Shown here: positions 1-11,891 of the stretch, one piece after another | Layout: every line of letters begins with the position of its first letter | Position numbering within the stretch: the first letter of the stretch is position 1 | Assembly (NCBI GenBank): GCA_946811185.2 | Contig: OX328105.1 | Location: forward strand, 32,863,394-32,927,393 | Direction of reading: 5' to 3' | Length of the DNA stretch: 64,000 nucleotides | Source of the DNA: Hippopus hippopus | Taxonomy: Eukaryota > Mollusca > Bivalvia > Cardiida > Cardiidae | Notes under the pieces: model-generated | Told to the model about the DNA's origin: nothing | The model's input: only the letters and a program-made list of their open reading frames with translations | Databases searched by the model: none | Program-made: the position numbers and the translations under genes

Positions 1-215
1 ATCTAGTGGTTGTGGGCTTTATACCCAGCTGAAGCAAACTTTCTTTCCGGAGAATTTCCGCCTCTCACCTCCGATGCAGTGGCTTTGAAAGAAAGTTGTG
101 TGAGTACTGGTGTGAGTAAGCCAGGAAACACACGCATAGGTGCACTGACCCCGTGATATGACCTAAGCTGTTTAAATGGCGATAACCTCCAATACAAACA
201 AACAAATCTTATATC
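1..215 (+). repeat. SINE body remnant
   Basis: The stretch matches the body of the full SINE at 23021-23329: a CTTTCCGGAG-like start, then AGGAAACACACGCATAGGTG, CACTGACC and GTGATATGACC. The tRNA-like head lies outside the window or is lost, and the tail is eroded. Confidence 0.55.
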
Positions 216-685
216 AGTGCTACCGAGGCTGTATGCTTTAGAAAAACTCACAAATTCTGTATAACAAGCCGATTGCATTGACTATTTAACTAACATTACC
301 CGACATTTGCGTGTAAGTGAGTGGGGTCTTATATAGTTTTTTTTTTTTTTAAATCGATAAAGCTTTGTTCCATTGAAATAACGACACAGGAAAACTTCAA
401 AAAATAAGAAAAAATATGTCCTCGTTTAGGGAGATCACAAAAAACATTGCCTTGTCGCAGTTTTGCGTGTTACAAAGCGATAAAGCTCTTGTTTGGTAGT
501 CACAAATGACAATTATCCTAACATGACAAGAATGGATTGACTCTAAGCCTTACCATTGTTACATGAGACTTCAAGAAGATTCTTTTTTTATTGTCGGTGT
601 AAATCAAGAACAGACCTTGACATGCAGTCCGACCTTTAATCTACACTGTCCACTACTTGAGTTGTAACCCTGTCATCGCCAATTA

Positions 686-907
686 TACAAGCCATACTCT
701 GGTTAAAGAGGGCTTAATGCATCTCTTTGATGCAATTGTACTTAGCAAGTCGTCACATAATTATGGATCCATAATGTCCATTTTTTTATAACAATCGACT
801 GGATTTGGGGGTGGCATGGTCCTTTGACGTGCGCAAAATTGACCAATATCAAAAAGTTTCTTTTTACAGATGCAGTAAGCCCCATTTTCACAGAGCATGG
901 CTCATAT
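686..907 (+). mobile_element. IR-C foldback element
   Basis: It starts near CAAGCCATACTCTGG and ends CAGAGCATGGCTCATA. The internal markers TAATTATGGATCCATAA and AAAATTGACCAATA are present. The GC-rich central hairpin is missing; AAAAGTTTC runs straight into ACAGATGCAG, as if the hairpin were deleted cleanly. Confidence 0.75.
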
Positions 908-919
908 ATAAATTCGACT

Positions 920-1090
920 TATTTTGGGGGCTGAAAATACGATTTAGTGAATCTCAGAAAAAATTTTATTATATTCCTATCAGTGAATTACTGGGATTTC
1001 TCAGTGTATTATTTTTTCAGTTTTTCACAGTGAATAACATCACTAGTGATGGTATCATCACTAGTGATGATATAGTTTTAGAATGTTTGC
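920..1090. repeat. Repeat with CACTAGTG palindromes
   Basis: ATCAGTGAATTACTGGGATT and CAGTGAATAACA are shared with 8530-8585, so this is a dispersed repeat. Two palindromes sit in it: ATCACTAGTGAT at 1039-1050 and an exact 18-bp ATCATCACTAGTGATGAT at 1054-1071. Confidence 0.5.
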
Positions 1091-1184
1091 CGGAACTACT
1101 TTTTTTCCTATATTGCTCACAGTCTAATTAATGCTTCTGTCTCTGCTCCAAACATTTGTTAGTAAACAATACCAAAGTGAAAAG

Positions 1185-1425
1185 ATTTTCGGTACAGTCC
1201 TTCCAAACAATCCTGAGTTAACGATCTTGTGGGAGAAATCTTTTGAAAATATTTTGAGAAAAGAAGAGGGCTTTTGTGGGAGAGAGCTCTTGGAAAATAT
1301 TGTAGAAAAACGAGAAAATACTACCAACCAGTATTATCTCCTTTTTCCATAATGTTTTCTACCCTATCAGAAAACTAAGATCTTTTGTTCCAATTTAGTA
1401 TTTGTCATTTGGAGATATTTTTAAT
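1185..1425 (+). mobile_element. Degenerate IR-D copy
   Basis: CCAAACAATCCTGAGTT, two diverged GGAGAAATCTTTTGAAAA-type segments, a TACTACCAACCAGTA hairpin and ATAATGTTTTCTACCC match the family order. The left half seems to be duplicated inside the copy. Confidence 0.5.
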
Positions 1426-1666
1426 TTGGAAAAGTCTTAAACTTGTCATGTGGGAAAGAGTTAACTGTTGTAAAGATGCAAAACAATGTATGCCTTCAAA
1501 TGGAGATATAGATGACGTAACATCCCCTCGAGCGTTACGTCATCTGTTGCGTCAGATGCTTCTGCCAAAAGTGGATAATGACTGTGTTTGTAAAGAAAAG
1601 TCCTATACATGTATACCCACCGTTCTTGATAATTATTAGCAAACAAAGGGAGAGCTAGGAATATAA

Positions 1667-1835
1667 TAAATAGAATAATCAACTGGTGGCGTGTGATATT
1701 AAAAATCTGTCACTCGAATGGGGTTTGATACCGTTAAAAAACTCGGCCTTCGGACTCGTTTTTCAACCGCATCACACCCCATTCTAGTAACAGATTTTTA
1801 ATATCACACACCACCAGTTGATTATCCTCTATTTA
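1667..1835. repeat. Long inverted repeat
   Basis: Arms of about 65-70 bp. AATCAACTGGTGGCGTGTGA at about 1677 answers TCACACACCACCAGTTGATT at about 1805. GATATTAAAAATCTGT is also mirrored. The centre holds CTCGGCCTTCGGACTCG. No similar copy is seen elsewhere in the window. Confidence 0.8.
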
Positions 1836-2083
1836 TCTAATGCTTTTCCAAGCCCACCCTCGGTGACCCAGTTTCGATTCATTCTATAATTGCCCCTGGG
1901 TTATATCGCTGGCATTTCTTCGTTCTCATGAATTATACATGAAGCATTTTGATTGGTGATCTCAGTTTTTCTTTGAGAAAATTTAAACTATTTTTATGAC
2001 AAATACGCCGTCATTTCTATTTTTTACTTGTCAATATCCAATCACATCATTCGTTGCAAATCAAGCTTAGCGATACTTTAAAC

Positions 2084-2419
2084 ATGGCGGCGCACATCAA
2101 CACCACAATCGAGAAGCGTTTAAAAGAGATTTTCAGCGTAACACTGAAAGATTGTCTGTTAAAATCGTACACAAAGATCGATAATGTCGTCCCTGTATTG
2201 CAGAATAGTATATCTCACAAGACAAGCACGCCGACGGCCGCCATATTTGTCGACATCCTCGGGGTTTTTCCAGGGTTATTTTTAGTAACGGAAGAAATGA
2301 AATTATCCTCTCAACAAGAGAGTATCATTATGTTATCGATCTTTCTATTGGCTTTTAGGGTACTTCCCGACCATATGAATAATCATAAGACACCACGATT
2401 TGCTAGTCAATTTTCCTAG
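2084..2419 (+). CDS. Possible exon, unknown protein
   Basis: A 111-codon frame opens with AAACATGGCG, a good animal start context (A at -3, G at +4). It reads MAAHINTTIEKRLKEIFSVT and later AAIFVDILGVFPG, followed by two hydrophobic stretches. Composition is less repetitive than that of most frames here, and no IR family overlaps it. I do not recognise the protein. There is no visible promoter, no clear splice donor and no neighbouring exon. It could be a first exon, part of an unidentified transposon, or chance. Confidence 0.2.
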   Translation: MAAHINTTIEKRLKEIFSVTLKDCLLKSYTKIDNVVPVLQNSISHKTSTPTAAIFVDILGVFPGLFLVTEEMKLSSQQESIIMLSIFLLAFRVLPDHMNNHKTPRFASQFS

Positions 2420-2714
2420 GGGTGCTGCATGGAGAGTAACGTAATGCTTCAAACCTGGGTTCCGAGGATGGACCAAACCAGGGGCAGTATAAATCGAACA
2501 TCTGACTACACGTTCTGTGTAGACCGATTTTTATCTATATTGTTTTACCTCGTGACACTAAATGGGTTAACCTTGACCTATATCTCTCTTCATAATTATG
2601 TTCAATGCTACATGTTATATAATGTATTTTCGACATTAAAAATGCTGAAGCAATCATGTTTTGCCAAGCCGTGTAGCTTAACATATAGGGTTGAAAGCAG
2701 GGGTTGTCCTCTCT

Positions 2715-2885
2715 GAAAGTTATTTCGACCATGTTTATGTGGGAAAGTAGCCATGCCTTGAGAAGATTTTGTATTACGACTTACTGGTAGAAGCAAGTCC
2801 GAGAAAGTATGGATGGGAGGAATGCTCGCCGCGATACAAGTGGAATAATGATGAAACAGCCCTAAACACCTTACAGTCAATTTGA
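2715..2885 (+). repeat. SINE body remnant
   Basis: TGTGGGAAAGTAGCCATGCC, AGTATGGATGGGAGG, CGCCGCGATACAAGTG and AATAATGATGAAACAGC followed by TAAACACCTTACAGTCAA parallel the body and tail of the SINE at 23.1-23.3 kb. There is no tRNA-like head. Confidence 0.6.
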
Positions 2886-3039
2886 TTAGTTTGGCTGCAA
2901 AAATATCGAGTCTGATCTTGATTTACACTCTTCAAAAATTTGTCTCATATAGACTAGCTCTTTGCGTGCCAAAGTTTTATTTATATATTTCTAGAACTAT
3001 CAAAAGGATGCAGAGCATGGCATTTCATTACTTGTATGG

Positions 3040-3255
3040 GACAGTGTAGATCAAGATTAGACTGTACGAACTGCGGAGACTGTGTTCGCGACAACATCTT
3101 ATATTGCCCTTTTCGTGCGAAGTTTCTGGACTTCTATTACCTGAATTTAGAATCCAAGAATTTAGTACATGGCATTAGCCTTCTTGTATCGCACAGTGTT
3201 TAACAAGGTCAGACGGCAGGTTTTGTGCAGTCTGATCTTGATCTACACTATCCGT
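3040..3255. repeat. Two IR-A/B hairpin remnants
   Basis: GGGACAGTGTAGATCAAGAT at about 3040 and GTGCAGTCTGATCTTGATCT at about 3226 are half-hairpins of the A/B centre. Neither has a complete partner arm or intact ends. Confidence 0.45.
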
Positions 3256-3328
3256 AAAACCATATAGCCCTGTCCTTAGAGTTGCCTTTACATTGTCCCA
3301 AAGGTTGATATTTCTTTAGTACGAGCTA

Positions 3329-3542
3329 TTAAGCCTTATCCTGCTAATTAAGTTAAATGAAACTTTCAAGTCCATAGTAAAAACCCGAATGATGCTATTT
3401 TTCAATTTATTTTCATGGAGAAAAATATCTCCTTATCGGACAGTGTAGACCGAAGATCAGACTGCACGTTCTGTACAGTCTGATCTTGATCTACACTGTC
3501 CGCAAAAGGTCAGTGAGTCGTGCTTAGCAGCTTAAGGGTTAA
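3329..3542 (+). mobile_element. IR-A, near complete
   Basis: The left end is TTAAGCCTTATCCTGCTAA and the right end CAGCTTAAGGGTTAA. The central hairpin AGATCAGACTGCACGTTCTG with its reverse half spans about 3445-3500 and would form a stem of some 30 bp. CCTTATCGGACAGTGTAGA is the usual left shoulder. Confidence 0.8.
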
Positions 3543-3600
3543 AAAGAATACAGAATACTAACATTGGCTTACTTCTACTTGCTGCGAGCTTTAAAAAACT

Positions 3601-3821
3601 TTAACCCTTTACCTAAAGGCAAAAAAATTGATTTGTCCAATTCCAAAGCAGTTGCAGAGGACAAATTAAACTTGGCTCAAATAATGGAGTTTATCCTTAA
3701 AAGGGCAAAAAAACATTATAGGAAAAGAAGGAAATACTGGTCACTAGCATTTTCTCCTTTTCCCACATTTTTTAAAGCCTCTATGATTTTTAAAACTCGG
3801 TATTGTTTAGCAAAGGATTAA
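3601..3821 (-). mobile_element. IR-D, complete
   Basis: TTAACCCTTTACC opens it and GCAAAGGATTAA closes it. On + the internal order is CCAATTCCAAAGCAGTTGCA, then the imperfect CTGGTCACTAGCATTTTCTC hairpin, then AGCCTC, the reverse of the usual order. Confidence 0.75.
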
Positions 3822-4156
3822 AATATTGACATTTAAACTTTCCTAGAAGCTGTGGGCTTAAAAATTGACTATGCAGACAATACCTAACAACATTATCTTT
3901 TAATCGTAGTGAGACATAAAACCTAATTATTGATGGTATTATACCTTCTGATGTTCGCACTTACCGTGTCGTATCTGATAATTTTACAAAAAAATATCTA
4001 GTGTACGTTTAAATGAATTGGAACAAGTATTCAGCTCGAGTTATTAGAGTACATGTATTATTGAAGAATCGCTCGAAATTTTAATACACGTTGATTTTTT
4101 AGACATGTACCTAGGGGACGACTGTACAAATTTATAATGTCACCATCTTTCGTAAT

Positions 4157-4665
4157 ATATGAGCCATGCTCTTGCAAAAAAGGTTTATTGCATCTCCGTA
4201 ATGCACTATACAATGCAGGTTCAACACGCGAAAAGGGGCATTCGGACATTTGCGTAAAGTGTCGTCCTGGATTAGCCTGCGCAGTCCGCGCAGGCTAATC
4301 CGAGACGGCACTTCACGACTATATTAGATTTTGCCTTACAGTAGACTTGCATTAAACAGAAAATTACATAAAAACGGAAAGTGCCGTCACGGATTAGTCT
4401 GCGCGGAATGCGCAGGCTAATCATGGAACGACACTTAACGCAAACGTGCCCCTTTTCGCGTGTTGCAAGCCAATTATGGGTCCATAATATCTAATTTTTA
4501 GGACAAACGACTGAATCATATTGTAAACTGGTCGTTTGATATGCAGAAAATTGACCAATAGCAAACGGTATTGAACCAGGTCAGTCTCCGCGGATTGCAC
4601 AGGGTGACCTGGGTCGATCCTTTTGGCAGAAGCATTGAACCCCCTATTCACAGAGCATGATTGAT
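4157..4665 (+). mobile_element. IR-C split by an IR-E insertion
   Basis: The C left end ATATGAGCCATGCTCTTGC runs to about 4216. C resumes at AATTATGGGTCCATAATA (4472) and continues through the hairpin arms CAGGTCAGTCTCCGC and GGTGACCTGGGTCGATCC to CACAGAGCATGA. Without 4217-4471 it has normal C length. Confidence 0.8.
4217..4471 (+). mobile_element. IR-E nested in IR-C
   Basis: Terminal GGTTCAACACGCGAAAAGGG faces CCCTTTTCGCGTGTTGCAAGC in mirror. Two hairpins occur: TTAGCCTGCGCAG/CGCGCAGGCTAA at about 4272-4305 and TTAGTCTGCGCG/CGCAGGCTAAT at about 4395-4425. The spacer carries ACTATATTAGATTTTGCC. Confidence 0.8.
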
Positions 4666-4739
4666 TTGAATTTAGTCTTGAACTCATTTGTTTTAGGCTA
4701 ATCAATTTTCAAAAGTATTAATCTATTGATTAAAGCCCC

Positions 4740-5410
4740 TGTAATGCCAAACATAGGTAATTTTCACCGTTTATAACTCGAAAATATATTGGATAACCCA
4801 TCACAACACACATATATAAGATCGGAAAAAACTCGAACGTGTTAGTTACTGCATTGGTTGCCATAATATATGTGAGCGAAAATGCATGGAGAAGCCCGTC
4901 GATTTCACGGACGCCATTGATCGAGACAACCTTCGTTATTATCGTTCCTGTATATTCGAACTAGGTCTTCGAGAACGTCACGTGATAACATTGCATCTCA
5001 TTAGTGCTATGACGTAGTAGACAGGACTATTGTTTACAATTCCAACATTATGTCATCGGAGAGTAAGATTGCTCATTCTGAACCTGTTTTCTTATTTAGA
5101 TGTAGTAAACTCTTCCTGTATTGATGATAAATGAATAAGCGATGATCAGCCTGTGTCGTTGTTTCTGTTTACGATGTCGATAAACTTACGTTTTTCAAGC
5201 CTAGAATGGGGACAAAACGATCAAGTGAGTGAAGGGTTTGTTTCGACGCTTTGAATGATCACGTGGTGTTTACGTCACTAACACGTCACTGCGGACATTT
5301 ACGACGAAAAGTCGGCTAATCGTCGGCGATCATCGATGTAAACAAACAGATAATGCGGCATAGTAGGATCTGTTCTAGTTTCAAAATTCTTTTTTCTGCC
5401 ACTGACTGGA
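4740..5410. other. No recognisable feature
   Basis: Unique-looking AT-rich sequence with scattered CACGTGA and ACGTCAC words (4979, 5260-5290). No reading frame of note and no match to the window's repeat families. Confidence 0.4.
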
Positions 5411-5509
5411 ACTTTTGCGAACTGCACCTTTACATATCGTGAAAGTCATAATAATCGCCATATTTTTACATGGTAAAAATGAAAGTTACTTTTATTTTAT
5501 AAACAGGTT

Positions 5510-5750
5510 GTTTATTCAGTTGGACGCTACTGAGACTTTAAATCCTTACAAAACGACCCTTGTAAAAATGGTTTTTGAAATCAGAAAGAAGAAAATGCTG
5601 GTAACAAGCATTTCTCCTTTTCCCACAAAGTTTCCTACTCTTTTTAAGACAACTTTCTTGATTTTAACCACATTCCACATGTTGTCTGTAAACGTCTTAA
5701 TTTCGACAAGCCTAAAATTTTGCTATCTGTTAAAAAAAAAACATTGAAAA
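5510..5750 (+). mobile_element. Degenerate IR-D copy
   Basis: GAAGAAAATGCTGGTAACA with AGCATTTCTCCTTTTCCCAC is the D centre. AATTTCGACAAGCCTAAAAT and TTTTGCTATCTGTTAA form the usual right side. Confidence 0.6.
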
Positions 5751-6265
5751 AGTAGTTCTGATTGAGTGTTTTTACACTGAAAGAGATTAACGAGCATATT
5801 CGAAATTTAAAACGTGGTGATGAAATACAAGAAAAGATTTAAAAGAAAAAAAAAGACTGCAAAAATAGAAAGTGTAAAAAAAGAAGAGACTTTAACAATT
5901 AAAAAAATACGAGAAAATTTATTGCGACAGCATTTATCTGATTACGATAGAACTATTTTTCAAAGCGGATTAAAAAACAATTCAATTTCATTTCCGTTTA
6001 ACACATTACCTAGGAGGTCTGTTTTATTTCAGCGTAGCTAAATGAGCTGGCTTTTGACCTTTTGATACTGGTATACTCGAATCAATAAGAAGTAATTTGC
6101 TATTGGTCAAAATTGTGGACATGTTTATTCTGCGGGCCTCTGTAGACCTATTTGTTGGACAATTTAGGACACCAATACACAAGTGTTGCTACCGCTTATC
6201 TTTGCACCGTGTGCTTATTTTCAGGCAAGTGAAAATGATAGGAGATATATAGGATCTGACATGAG

Positions 6266-6425
6266 TTGACCTTTGAGATAAAATCTTATCAAACGAGTGT
6301 TGGGAAGATGTTATTCAGCGAGCCTTTGGCGAGCTTACTGACATTTTTTCTTGACGAGTTTAATAAAATTTTGTTTCAAACGTCAACGAATGTCGGATTC
6401 TTTTTATCACGTAACAATATTTCAC
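6266..6425. repeat. Degenerate inverted repeat
   Basis: AAATCTTATCAAACGAGTG near the left faces GACGAGTTTAATAAAATTTT on the right around GCGAGCCTTTGGCGAGC. Layout and centre resemble the longer inverted repeat at 30601-30757, so they may be one family. The flanks 5760-6265 and 6430-7095 hold nothing I recognise. Confidence 0.35.
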
Positions 6426-7099
6426 AAATTATAGACCAGAAGATGCAAAACCATCTACATGTATAGATACATCCGTTGTAATATCCATAAAACCCATTCA
6501 TTTCTATGAAATACGTATAAAATGACGTTACACAATTGTGATATCAAACGAGTATAAAATAAATTCGTAATGGGTATATTACACAGAAAACAAGAGAGGT
6601 TATGTGATAATATCCTTTTCTCGTACTAATTAGGAATTTCTCGTAAGCTTTTCCTTGTAATCCATCACTATTTAGTTAATATGAAAAAGGCAAAGCCTCA
6701 ATACGAGCGACGTGAATGGTTTGTGAAACAAACTAATTCGAATGACGACCTAGATTCTAGATCTTGAAATCAGAGGGTTTTGTGTTCGAATTCCGGCTTT
6801 GCTAAAACTAATTTTGGACGTTGTCAAAAATAGAAAGCATACTTCTTTCGTAGATGTTTACATGTGAAATAGAGCGAACGGTCCCGGATTCCCTTAACAA
6901 AATTAAGCCAGTTCCTCGGCAATTTTGTTAATTCGTGTAATAACTTGGAGTGATCACTGGTTCACGACTTTTAAAGAACAATTTACAGGGACATTTCCTC
7001 ACTGCATGTAGATCTATGTCTATAAGAGAGAGAGAAAAAGGAAAGTCAGAAAGGAAGAAATTCACGGTCACATTTTCACATTGCATGTAAAAAGGCGAA

Positions 7100-7118
7100 G
7101 GGGGGGGGGGGGGGGGGG
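7100..7118. repeat. Poly-G run
   Basis: An uninterrupted G tract of about 19 bases. Length is prone to assembly error. Confidence 0.9.
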
Positions 7119-7735
7119 AGAAACCTTCACTTTTTATAGATCTATATATAATTCCATGGAACGCTGCAATACCACAAGTGGCTTTGATCGCCAGGGAATC
7201 ATATCTGACCGCCACATTTTGAAGGGTTTAATTGGTGTTTAAGGTCGACTGAATTGTTTCCACCGCTACCCGGGCGCTACTGCAGCGACATCTGATCCTT
7301 CTCAGACCTGATTCACATCTTGACCTCTCCATCTTTGGAAAATTAAGATTTTTTTTTCGACTATGATTTTTAACACTTTTACACTTCGACATTAGACTCT
7401 ATTTCACTTGTAGATCTGTCAATGGCGGCAAGAGCACCCACCCATGTTTTAGACTGTCTGGAGTTTCTTTAAAATGAGAGTGCGTAGATCGCCAAAATCA
7501 GATTATTTGTAGCTTTACTTTTTCATCCTAGATCTATCTGCTTTCCTATACGTCCATCGTTGAAACTGAGTGATCAGTGTAGAGTAAGGAATGAATTCTG
7601 TCTCTATGACTAGATCTATCATCAATCCTATGATAGGAATTTGCTGAGTTATCGCATAGTTATCCAACTTATGGTAAAAAAAACTCAGACTTTTAGATCT
7701 ATCAACAAGCGTCTATAACATTTAAATAAATATAT

Positions 7736-7987
7736 TTGAGCCATGTTGCGGTAAAAGAGGGTTTGATGCATGACACCAACCAAGTCATCACATAATTATA
7801 TACATGTAGATTCATACAATCCATTTTGTATGATAACTAACTGAATCACGAGGCATGCATACTGGTCCTGACATAAAATGATCAATAGATCTACATGTAG
7901 CATAGAGTTTTGATTCAGGTCAGCTTGTGCGGACTGCATAGGCAGACCTGGGTCAGACGCATAAAGCCCCCTTTTCACAGGTCATAA
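7736..7987 (+). mobile_element. IR-C foldback element
   Basis: TTTGAGCCATGTTGCGG to TTTTCACAGGTCATA. The centre keeps CAGGTCAGCTTGTGCGG and CAGACCTGGGTCAG but is diverged. A TCTACATGTAG palindrome is present in the left half. Confidence 0.7.
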
Positions 7988-8039
7988 ATCCGACTTTCTC
8001 TATAAATGTTATTTTTAAACAGTCAAAAAACTATTTTAG

Positions 8040-8460
8040 TCATGATCTCTTCGACACAATATTTCCGCGAAAAAGCGGCTCGTGCATGACGTAAGAATGG
8101 TATAATTAATGACGTCATCATTTGCTAGCATAGATTATTGCGTAAATTCATACAAAAATAGACGTTTAATACGCTGAAAGTAAGTAGGAATTTAGATAAT
8201 CTGTACTCATTAAACTGACAATGATTTTTAAATAATAATCCGATCGGTAGGTAATTTTTGTCATTTTTGACCAATCAGGTTAATGTGCGAAAGATTGTGA
8301 TACGTGTGACGCTGTGCGACCAACCGGAAGACACCCAATTTTTAGTTATCCCCTTCTAGATTTGGACTAAAACCCAAGATGAAGTCGGATATTTTATTTT
8401 TAAAAATCTAGAACGGTGTTACCGCATAACGAGCTTCGCTCGTTATAATTTATGTATTTT
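8040..8460. repeat. Repeat with CRE-like palindrome
   Basis: CATGACGTAA, TGACGTCA (8110-8117) and TTAATACGCTGAAAGT parallel 16480-16620 (CATGACGTAA, TGACGTCA, TCAATACGCTAAATT), so both belong to one diverged dispersed repeat. It ends near the hairpin ATAACGAGCTTCGCTCGTTAT (about 8427-8447). Confidence 0.4.
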
Positions 8461-8628
8461 TGGACACATCAACTGCACCTTATCCAACGATGATTTGAAT
8501 AAACGTTTAATCCTTAAAATATATTATTATATTCTTATCAGTGAATTACTGGGATTTCACAGTGAATAACACCACTAGTGATGATAAAAGAATGTACATT
8601 TGGTGCATGCTGTTGATTTTGTTGGCAC

Positions 8629-8968
8629 TTAAAGATGCATCCCTGCAGTCAGTGGAATCAAACGCTGAACAAGTTGATAGACTGTAGAATGGTTCAAAAT
8701 GTAGTCATCTGTGTAAACATAGATAAATTTACCAATATAATATTGTGTAAGGGATAAATACATCTTTGATTCTAAGCTGGAAAGGTCACAACGGTGATTT
8801 TTTTGATGCCATCCAAAATATTAAAATGCATTTTCTATCGGTTGTAATCTATGCAACCTTGCAACCGTAAGGGACAACTTTCGGCAGGAAGATACAAAAA
8901 TGATTATAGTTTGATAAGATGAAATGGGTTAAAAACTGGGTGAAAACGAGTACAGATGTATCTTTAAA
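8629..8968 (-). mobile_element. Element K, solo copy
   Basis: Ends CTTAAAGATGCATC and GATGTATCTTTAAAG are inverted repeats. Internal GCATTTTCTATCGGTTGTAA, CTATGCAACCTTGCAACC and GAAGATACAAAAATGATTAT match the inside of 27683-28018 in reverse orientation. Confidence 0.65.
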
Positions 8969-9119
8969 GTAAATATTTGTAGCAAAAAGGTATATCTAAA
9001 AGCCATAAATTGCAAACCTTTGTTGTTTTCCTTTGAAAATGTTGTTCAGACTGAAAGACCATAAGAAAGAACTTATGTACATTACGAAACATAGGTCAAG
9101 ATCTTAAGAACATTTAACA

Positions 9120-9380
9120 TTTGAGTCATGCTCTGGCAAAAAGGGGTTTACTGCATCTCCGTGACGCATGTACCAAGCAAATCGTCGCATAATTATGAAT
9201 CCATATGATGCAATTTGTCTAAAAAACCGTCTGAATCCCGAGGTAGAATGTCCTTAGACATGCAGAAAAATTACCAAAAAGCAAAATATTTTGACAAGGG
9301 TCATTTTTCGCGAAGTGTGCAGGATAACATACTTTTTGAAGATGCTTTACAACCCCTTTTCTCAAAGCATGGATCATTTG
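9120..9380 (+). mobile_element. IR-C foldback element
   Basis: TTTGAGTCATGCTCTGGC to CTCAAAGCATGGATCATTT. Left-half markers are clear. The central hairpin has decayed to GGGTCATTTTTCGCG and GCAGGATAACATAC. Confidence 0.7.
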
Positions 9381-9654
9381 TAATAGTTCATGATGTTGCG
9401 GGAAAATGAAGTTATTATACTCGTACTTGTGTTGTATACGCTTGGAAAGATTTCATGATTCCTATGTTGAAAAATAACATGGGACTAGCGTAATATTTGT
9501 CACATCTGTCCAGATTTGAAATGTCCAGAACCTAAACATAGGCTTTTAAACGGTATATAGGCTAAACGTGATGATGCAGGATGCCTGCTTGACTGGTATT
9601 GGTTACATATAATGAACAAGTAGAATCTCGTATCCGTATCTACTAACAGTTTAG

Positions 9655-10720
9655 CTCACCTGAGCACGAAGTGCTCTAGGTGTCTTTTGTGATCGTGCTG
9701 TGTCCGTCGTCCGTCGTGCGTCGTCAACTTTTACCTTGTGTACGCTCCAGATAACATTTTTTCGGTCATGAAACGTAATGAGAGTGTTCATTATAATGAT
9801 ATCTGGAACGAGTTCGAAAAAAAGGTCACCTCGAGTCAAAAACTAGGTCACCAGGTCAAATCTTTCAAAAACCTTGTGCAGTTGACGAAATAGGTCAGAA
9901 TTTCGTCTTGATGATATTTGGGACAACTTTTGTAAATGAATCATGTAGGGTCAAAAACTAGGTCACCAGGTCAAATCTTTGAAAAACTTTGTGTACCCGC
10001 TAGAGACCACATTTGCAATTTAATTCGCATGAAAGTTGGTCAGAATTTCGGCTTGATGATATCTGGGACGACTTTTGTAAAAAGGTAATGTTTGGTCAAA
10101 ATTTAGATAACCAGGCCATTTCTCTGAAAAAAAAACATCGTGCTGTTTCTAGAGGCCACCATTCCAGTCCAAAACTCATGAAAGTCAGGCAGAATGTTAG
10201 TCTTAATGATTAAGGTTGTGTTTGAGAATGAGTCATGTTGGGTAAAAATGTAGGTCACTTGGATAATCCTAGGAAAAACTTGTGTAGGCCTACACTCTGG
10301 AGGTCCCTTTTCAGTCCAATACTTATAAGAATTGGTCAGAATGTTTGTCTTGATGGTTTGTTGGACAGGTTCAAAATTGTTTCAATAGGGTCAAGAATTA
10401 GGTTACAAGGACAAATTTAAGAAAAACAAATCTACACTCTTTCGGACACATTTTCAATCCCAAACTCATGAACTTTCGTCAGAATATTCATAATATAATG
10501 TATTCATAATAATAATGTTGGTAAGTTTGTAAATAGGCCATGTTGGTTAAAAATTTGGTCACTTACACAAATCCTAGGAAAAGGTTTTGTATGCCCTACA
10601 GGCCACATTTCAGTCAAATACTAATGAAATTGTTTTAGAATATTTGTCTTGATATCTCGGAAAAGATTGGAAATGGGTCGTGTAAGGTCAAAAAAGATGA
10701 AGTGGGCGACTAAGTCCCTT
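9655..10720. repeat. Degenerate tandem repeat block
   Basis: About seven diverged units of roughly 130-165 bp. Each contains forms of CATGAAAGTTGGTCAGAATT, CTTGATGATATCTGGGAC, GTCAAAAACTAGGTCACC and CTAGAGGCCACATTT. It opens with GAGCACGAAGTGCTC and a TCCGTCGTCCGTCGTGCGTC run. Frames inside read through repeats and are not genes. Confidence 0.7.
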
Positions 10721-10962
10721 TATGCCCTCTTGTCATTTAATTCTTTGATCAAACAATATATGATGCTAGCCAAGGTTTACATATTATAATTTCAATCAAC
10801 TCTTTTACATGTAATAAAAATGATATAAACACCAAAGATCCTCTATTTAAGTAGATATTCTAGAACCAAGTCATAACGATGAGTTCAAGTATTAAAGAAG
10901 CGATTATTTAATCGAATACTCCTTCCGTAAAATCATTACAAAAAACAAGACTTTGTTTCAAC

Positions 10963-11152
10963 GGACCTAAGGAAAATGGCTTTAAAAACATTGTCGGAAA
11001 AAGGAGAAAATGCTGAAAGCAAGCGTTTTCTTCTATTCCCACAATGTTTTCTACTCTTCAAAGACAAATCTTATCATTTGGGTCACATTTGTCACTTTCA
11101 ACTGCTTTCAATTTGGACAGGTCTAAAACTCTGTCCACTCGTAAAGGGTTTA
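10963..11152 (+). mobile_element. IR-D copy
   Basis: GGCTTTAAAAACATTGTCGG, GGAGAAAATGCTGAAAGCAA, CACAATGTTTTCTACTC and TTTGGACAGGTCTAAAACT, ending CGTAAAGGGTTTA. A second decayed D right half (AAATGCTTTCAATATGGACA) lies at about 11475-11510. Confidence 0.65.
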
Positions 11153-11675
11153 AACAGTTTTCTTCATCAAATCACTATATAGGAAGATTACATTATATTT
11201 ATTGCCCATTAAACCACAAAATTACCTTCATTTTAATCAACGAGTAAGTTTCTGGGATAATTCTCTAATCCTCAATTTACTCTTATATTGTACGTATAAT
11301 CCGCATTGATCTGTTCTGTATCGATTTTTATGTTTTATTATTTTAATTCTTTCACCTTTTTATGAAACGACCCAGTGTTTTAACAACCCTTGACCTTTAA
11401 AACAGTGTGGGGAAAAGAAAGAAATGCTACTACAATAGCATTATATTATTTTAGCAACGCGCAGTCTGCCGTCTGCAAATGCTTTCAATATGGACAAGTC
11501 TAGAAGATTTTGCCTTGGAAAAGATAAACTTACACAAGGAGTTGAACAAGGCTGATGCTATAATTTATTCACAAAGTCATTTAAACCTAGATTATATGAT
11601 CCAGGATTTTTACAAAAAAATATTTATTTATTGATATATCTACTTATTTATTTATCTATCTAATCAATCCATCGT

Positions 11676-11833
11676 TCCTTCCTTCTTCCTTCCTTCCTTC
11701 CTTCCTTCCTTCCTTCCTTCCTCCTTCCTTCCTCTCTTCCTTCCTTCCTTCCTTCCTTTCAACCTGCATACTTGGATGGTTGCTTGGTTGATTAGTCGAC
11801 CGACCGACAGACCGACCGACCGACTGACTGACT
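11676..11833. repeat. TTCC and GACC/GACT microsatellites
   Basis: About 84 bp of (TTCC)n with minor interruptions, then (GACC)n and (GACT)n at 11798-11833. Confidence 0.95.
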
Positions 11834-11891
11834 CATTTTTTTTTGCTGCTTTCAACATTCATTTAGTCATTATGACGACAGCTTATTTTAA

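Noticed and set aside
11664..11858. Frame with GRKEGRKE repeats
   Set aside because: Translation of a (TTCC)n microsatellite.
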